Assembly: GCF_010093065.1 (NCBI RefSeq)
Contig: NZ_CP048113.1
Span: 2,418,001-2,482,000 of the forward strand
Origin: Chitinophaga agri
Lineage (GTDB): Bacteria > Bacteroidota > Bacteroidia > Chitinophagales > Chitinophagaceae
DNA: 64,000 bases
Direction of reading: 5' to 3'
Positions 61,601 through 64,000 of this stretch are shown piece after piece. Both the position numbers and the translations under genes were made by a program. The notes beneath the pieces are model-generated. The model was given only the letters and a program-made list of their open reading frames with translations, was not told the origin of the DNA and searched no databases. The stretch's first letter is position 1. Every line of letters starts with the position of its first letter.

Positions 61601-64000
61601 ACTGCCAACACTTCGGGCGTCCGGGTAAACACCACACATCCGACGGTAGCTATTTCTACTACTGCTCCGGCATTGGTGAACGTTCCGTTTAATATGACTG
61701 TCACATTCAGCGAGGCTGTTACTGGCTTTACTGGCGCTGACATCACTGCCACCAATGCAACTGTCGGCACGCCGGCTACTACAGACAACATCACCTACAC
61801 CGTACTGGTTACGCCAACTGCGGATGGTGCGGTTAGCCTGAATGTGCCTGCTAACGTCGCTGTGAACATTGGAGACAACGGTAACTCCGCTTCCAATACC
61901 CTGAACCTGACGTACGATGCGACCGGTCCGGTAGTCACTTCCGTAACAGTTCCGGCAGATGGTTACTACAACGAGGGTAACACACTGAACTTCTCTGTTA
62001 CATTCAACGAGGACATCGCAGTAAACATTCCTGCAGGTAATGATCCAACACTGTCTATCATCATCGGTACAGCCACTGTCAATGCTACCTACACAGGTAA
62101 AACAGCTGCAAACGCGCTGGGCTTCAGCTACACTGTAGTAGATGGTGACCAGGATATGGACGGTATCACTATCGGTACCCTGACACTGAATGGTTCAACC
62201 GTTCAGGATGCAGTTAATAACAATGCGAACCTGACACTTAACAACGTAGGTAACACTACAAATGTTAAAGTAAGCACTGCCAATCCTACTGTGACGCTGT
62301 CCACAACAGCCACACTGGTGAACGCTCCGTTCACGGTAACAGCTGTATTCAGCGAACCAGTAACGATCCTGACAGCAAGCGACTTTGCCGCTACAAACGG
62401 TACAGTATCTAACGTGTCAAGTACTGACAACATCACTTACACCGCCACTATAACACCAACTGCCGATGGCGCTGTCACCGTACAGATCCCGGCTAACGGA
62501 GTAGTTAACACTGGTGGCAACCCGAACCTCGCTTCTAATACTGTCACCGTTACAAACGATGTTACAGCTCCGGTTGTAACGGCCGTAACTGTTCCAGCCA
62601 ATGGTTATTACAAAGCAGGAGACGTGCTGAACTTCACTGTTAACTTCAGTGAGAACATCACAGCAGCTACAACAGGCGGCACTCCTTATCTGACAGTCAC
62701 CCTGAGCACCGGTACAGTAAGAGCTGGCTACACAGGTACAGCGGCTAACGCAGTTACCTTCAGCTACATCGTACGTCCGGGCGATATGGATCTGGATGGC
62801 ATCACTGTAGGCACCATCACCCTGAACGGCGGTACATTCCAGGATGTAGCGACCAACGATGCGGATGTGACACTGCACAACATCGGTAACACTACCGGCG
62901 TGTTGGTACACACTGCGTCTCCTTCAGTACAGTTGTCTACTACCGCGGCTTCCCGCGTAAATGCACCATTCACTGTAACTGTTACCTTCAACGAAGCAGT
63001 GACCGGTCTGGCCATCGCCGACTTCACCGTTACCAACGGTACTGCTGGCAGTCTGCAAACAGCAGATAACATCACTTACACAGTAGTGGTAACACCAGCT
63101 GTTGACGGTGCTGTAACCATCCAGCTGCCAACCGGTACAGTGGTGAACGTTGTTGGTAATGTAAACACAGCATCCAACATCCTCAGTCTGACCTACGACG
63201 TAACAGCTCCTGTTGTTACAACGGGTCTGGCATTTGAAACGCTGGAAAGAAGTGCAGTAGGTGCTACTGTCGGTACTGTAACCGCTACTGAAGTGGCAGG
63301 CACCCTGCAGAACTGGACTATTGCAACTGACGATTCTAATGGCGCCTTCGCTATCGACGCGAATGGCAACATCACAGTGAAAGACCAGGCGAAACTGAAC
63401 GCTAAGGCAAACAGCACTGTCACCCTGACTGTTACAGTCAGCGACGGACTGAACACCAGCGTAGCAACACCGGTTACTGTGAAAGTACTGCCGGTGAATC
63501 TGGCTCCAAGCCTCGATCCGATCAGTGATGAGACTGTTTGTCCTTCGGACGACATCCACACGATCAACCTGAACGGCGCTTCCGCAGGAGAGGCTGCACA
63601 GACCTTCTCCTTCAGGATCAGCACTGATAAACCAGCTAACTTCGACCAGCTGAGCGTTAGCTCAACTTCAGGTCAGGTTACCTATCAGCTGAAACCTACA
63701 GCTACCGGAACAGCTACTGTTACTGTTACTATCCAGGATAACGGCGGTACAGCTAACGGTGGTGTAGATACGCTGCGCCGTTCATTCACTATCACTGTAG
63801 CTACCCTGGGCCAGGTAGACATCACCAGCGATAAAGGCAACTCCATCTCTAAAGGAGATGTGGTTAACCTGACCGCGACCGGTGGTACTATCTTCAAATG
63901 GGATAACGCAACTGGCATTATCAGTGGCCAGAACAGCGCGGTACTGGTAGTAAGACCAATGGAGAACACGACTTACCGTGTGACAGTAAGCAACGCTGCA
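55676..64000 (+). CDS. Giant exported repeat protein, partial (C-terminus beyond window)
   Basis: An open frame from ATG 55676 to the right edge, 2775 codons without stop, so the real protein is larger. Signal peptide RLLLVLFFIVSGVTGYAQ. Residues ~30-300: NHL/beta-propeller-like strands (GIAVNSGGDVFVT, GLAIDNNDDLLTL, AIAVDSRNNIYFAD, GLAIDNFDRIYAT). Then Ig-like modules, followed by nine repeat units of ~213 residues (57431-63205). Next a cadherin-like stretch (LAFETLERSAVGATVGTVTATE, FAIDANGNITVKDQAKLN) and further Ig-like domains. Likely a surface adhesin or matrix protein; a type IX sorting domain at the C-terminus is expected but not visible here. Co-directional with the collar and binding-protein genes. 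Confidence 0.9.
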   Translation, partial: MSDTFTKCINRLLLVLFFIVSGVTGYAQYNKSALETGYYYTGIARNQNGDLFAVRSNASGKYDVVKYAGGAGAGNIIYQNIDVDPPTAPYGIAVNSGGDVFVTSMNSAVTGWEVVKLTYPSYAPTKILGNNGKYITGLAIDNNDDLLTLEYEGGRYTVRRYPHGNENSAGTTVYATGVPLGAPPYPSAIAVDSRNNIYFADFPAEARGIIKVKAPFYTTDSIIANGRAFSGLAIDNFDRIYATEIVSSTASSIIRWNDSSFTTATSVYTNLHNSPGSYPGGVQPMASGKIFATDGVDQEIVQLTPQTTQIMQVKGLTANPTAANSLSFEVVYSAAPSGIGVGSFSLTTTGVTGASISSIAPTAEANKYNVYVATGNNSGTIRLNANATGITPTVTNAPMSSATYTIDKDAPSGSFTINGGAGYTNNPNIVLALTASDVTTSVNRMSFSIDGGSYTTNETFATSKNLTIPATSASHTVDVRFIDEAGNALQVSRNIVYDDVPPATPVITANPAALTTSGNATFTFTGESGATFEALLDGGAYAAATSPRTYTGLADGSHTFSVRAVDQAGNLSTTPATYTWTVDATAPAVSSVSVPANGYYRAGMDMDFKVKFSEVVNVTNAAGNPYINIIIGLTTVQVPYISGTGTDELTFRYTVQAGENDADGIAVQPDLRLNSGAIRDAAGNGYAGVQTMPLAGVASTTAVRVNTSIPSVTLSSAANAILNAPFSITVTFSEAVTGLVAADFTLTNATAGAPATSDNITYTILVTPTAQGAVSVSLPAGTVVNIGGNPNTASNTINRTFDNIAPTVTSVDVPANGYYNAGKNLDFTVNFSEDVVVTGTPRIVLVVGSTSIAADYIGMSGTNGLIFRYTVQSGQQDMDGIQVTGFTPNASTIRDAAGNNANTALNNVANTTQVRVNTTSPTVTLSAPLTLTNAPFTVTAAFSEAVTGLNASDFAVTNGTADNLQTSDNITYTVTITPAANGAVTVQLPAAAAVNIGDNPTQASNTVSVTADFTAPVVTSVGITPNGFYNEGQTLDFTVTFSEVVNVTTAGGTPYMAVNLTSGVQPAVYSAGSGTNTLTFTYTVVAGDMDMDGITLGAGISLGGGGTITDAAGNNANLVLNGVGNSSGVFVNTSHPTVTISAAAPSLVNAPFTVNITFSEAVTGLTATDFSIAGATISNIQTTNNITYTALVTPGADGNYNLSLPANAVVNIGDNGNQASNTYTFTYDATAPVVTGVAVPVNGYYKAGQTLDFIVRFDDDIIINTTGGNPTLSLTIGTATVNATYTGANGTDGLNFSYTVADGDQDMDGITVGTLALNGATIKDVATNDANLTLNNVGNTSAVRVNTTHPTVALSTNAVSPTNAAYTATVTFSEAVTGFVSGDITVSNATLGAVSTTDNITYTVLVTPTADGAVSLTVPADAAVNIGDNGNSASNTLTLTYDVTAPVVTSVTVPADGYYKATQQLNFIVNFNENITVNTTGGNPTLSLTIGAATVNATYMGTSGTNGITFSYIVQNGQEDMDGITVGTLALNGATIQDAATNDVNLTLNSVGNTANVKVNTTNTTAILSTPATLVNGAFTVTATFGEAVTGLVAGDFVTTNGNVTNLQTADNITYTVTVTPTTDGAATTVNLPASAAVNVGGNPSQASNTLTVNYDATAPVVTTVGVPANGYYKAGDVLTFTVNFSENITVTGTPSLGVTIGTATVAATYTGGTGTNALTYAYTVVNGDQDMNGIEVGTLSLNGGTMKDAAGNNANGTLNSVGATTGVFVNTTHPTVTLSTTAPSLVNAPFTATITFSEAVTGFAAGDITVANATLSAINTTDNITYTVLVTPTADGVVSLNVSADVAVNIGNNGNSASNTLNRTFDGTAPVVTSVSVPLPRYYHAGQALNFTVHYDSDISVNTAGGVPTISLEIGSVMVNATYTGMDGTNGLNFTYTVVNGDEDMNGIIVGTMALNGATIRDAATNDANLILFNTANTSGVRVNTTHPTVAISTTAPALVNVPFNMTVTFSEAVTGFTGADITATNATVGTPATTDNITYTVLVTPTADGAVSLNVPANVAVNIGDNGNSASNTLNLTYDATGPVVTSVTVPADGYYNEGNTLNFSVTFNEDIAVNIPAGNDPTLSIIIGTATVNATYTGKTAANALGFSYTVVDGDQDMDGITIGTLTLNGSTVQDAVNNNANLTLNNVGNTTNVKVSTANPTVTLSTTATLVNAPFTVTAVFSEPVTILTASDFAATNGTVSNVSSTDNITYTATITPTADGAVTVQIPANGVVNTGGNPNLASNTVTVTNDVTAPVVTAVTVPANGYYKAGDVLNFTVNFSENITAATTGGTPYLTVTLSTGTVRAGYTGTAANAVTFSYIVRPGDMDLDGITVGTITLNGGTFQDVATNDADVTLHNIGNTTGVLVHTASPSVQLSTTAASRVNAPFTVTVTFNEAVTGLAIADFTVTNGTAGSLQTADNITYTVVVTPAVDGAVTIQLPTGTVVNVVGNVNTASNILSLTYDVTAPVVTTGLAFETLERSAVGATVGTVTATEVAGTLQNWTIATDDSNGAFAIDANGNITVKDQAKLNAKANSTVTLTVTVSDGLNTSVATPVTVKVLPVNLAPSLDPISDETVCPSDDIHTINLNGASAGEAAQTFSFRISTDKPANFDQLSVSSTSGQVTYQLKPTATGTATVTVTIQDNGGTANGGVDTLRRSFTITVATLGQVDITSDKGNSISKGDVVNLTATGGTIFKWDNATGIISGQNSAVLVVRPMENTTYRVTVSNAA
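57431..63205 (+). repeat. Nine tandem ~640-bp repeat units
   Basis: Units start at 57431, 58088, 58718, 59366, 60008, 60650, 61283, 61925 and 62567; the next element starts at 63206. Spacing is 630-657 bp. Each encodes two Ig-like domains: one led by VPANGYYKAG and FSENITV, and one with FSEAVTG, DNITYTV and VNIGDNGN. Copies are similar but not identical, mostly at silent and surface positions, so duplications are not fresh but homogenised. Confidence 0.9.

Noticed and set aside
57431..63205. CRISPR-like array
   Set aside because: The repeats are ~640 bp, coding and in frame; no short palindromic repeat with spacers was seen anywhere.
56590..63969. Many minus-strand frames of 60-210 codons inside the giant gene
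   Set aside because: They are antisense shadows of the repeated plus-strand gene; they recur at the repeat period and lack any own family pattern.
1..64000. tRNA or rRNA genes
   Set aside because: No cloverleaf with a TTCGA-type arm and no rRNA-like sequence was recognised on either strand by eye.

Overview
The window comes from a member of the Bacteroidota, most likely Chitinophagaceae and probably Chitinophaga or a close relative. This rests on a SusC/SusD pair, lipoproteins with an acidic export tag after the lipid cysteine (SCSKDDDD, SCSKDDKD), -7 promoter elements of the TAnnTTTG type, outer-membrane and DUF families typical of the phylum (DUF481, DUF1080, DUF2911, DUF4397), and a social-bacteria type MoxR/vWA/beta-propeller operon. 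No rRNA, tRNA, CRISPR array, integrase or complete insertion sequence was found.

Layout. 1-430: 5' part of a DEDD-type exonuclease, running off the left edge. 733-2659: an AT-rich two-gene AAA ATPase + RloB operon (AbiL-like phage defence). 2722-11027: housekeeping and envelope genes (dusB-like, porin, SUFU-domain protein, RhlE-type DEAD-box helicase, DUF481 protein, App1-like lipid phosphatase, diacylglycerol-kinase-like lipid kinase). 11181-18501: secreted esterase, a 73-bp near-perfect palindrome, an RsbQ-like hydrolase with a GAF-PAS partner, two lipoproteins and a DUF1080 protein. 18824-26640: a five-gene overlapping operon that I read as a MoxR-vWA-beta-propeller ternary conflict system. 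26780-28736: TetR regulator and ABC1/AarF-like kinase. 29426-36032: a small SusC/SusD locus with a discoidin-domain lipoprotein and a basic-secretory-protein metallopeptidase. 36116-50713: mixed core genes (DUF2911, SRPBCC, ABC-2 permease, SppA, FolK, deoxynucleoside kinase, BaiN-like flavoprotein, MG2/plug surface protein, lipase, an unrecognised 401-aa protein, DUF892 ferritin-like, PEBP, NUDIX). 50916-53869: beta-helix protein and a Tat-exported Gfo/Idh/MocA protein. 53899-64000: phage-tail-collar protein, a binding protein without signal peptide, and a giant secreted protein (at least 2775 residues, cut by the right edge) with an NHL-like propeller, nine ~640-bp Ig-like repeat units and a cadherin-like region.

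The most notable systems are the ternary operon, the AbiL-like pair, and the tail-collar / binding-protein / giant-adhesin cluster. The ternary operon belongs to a class already described by comparative genomics in multicellular or social prokaryotes, but its individual X-domains have no known biochemistry. The collar cluster and the RsbQ + GAF-PAS pair (a partner switch lacking the usual phosphatase output) look the least described. All function calls come from reading motifs by eye; no database search was run.
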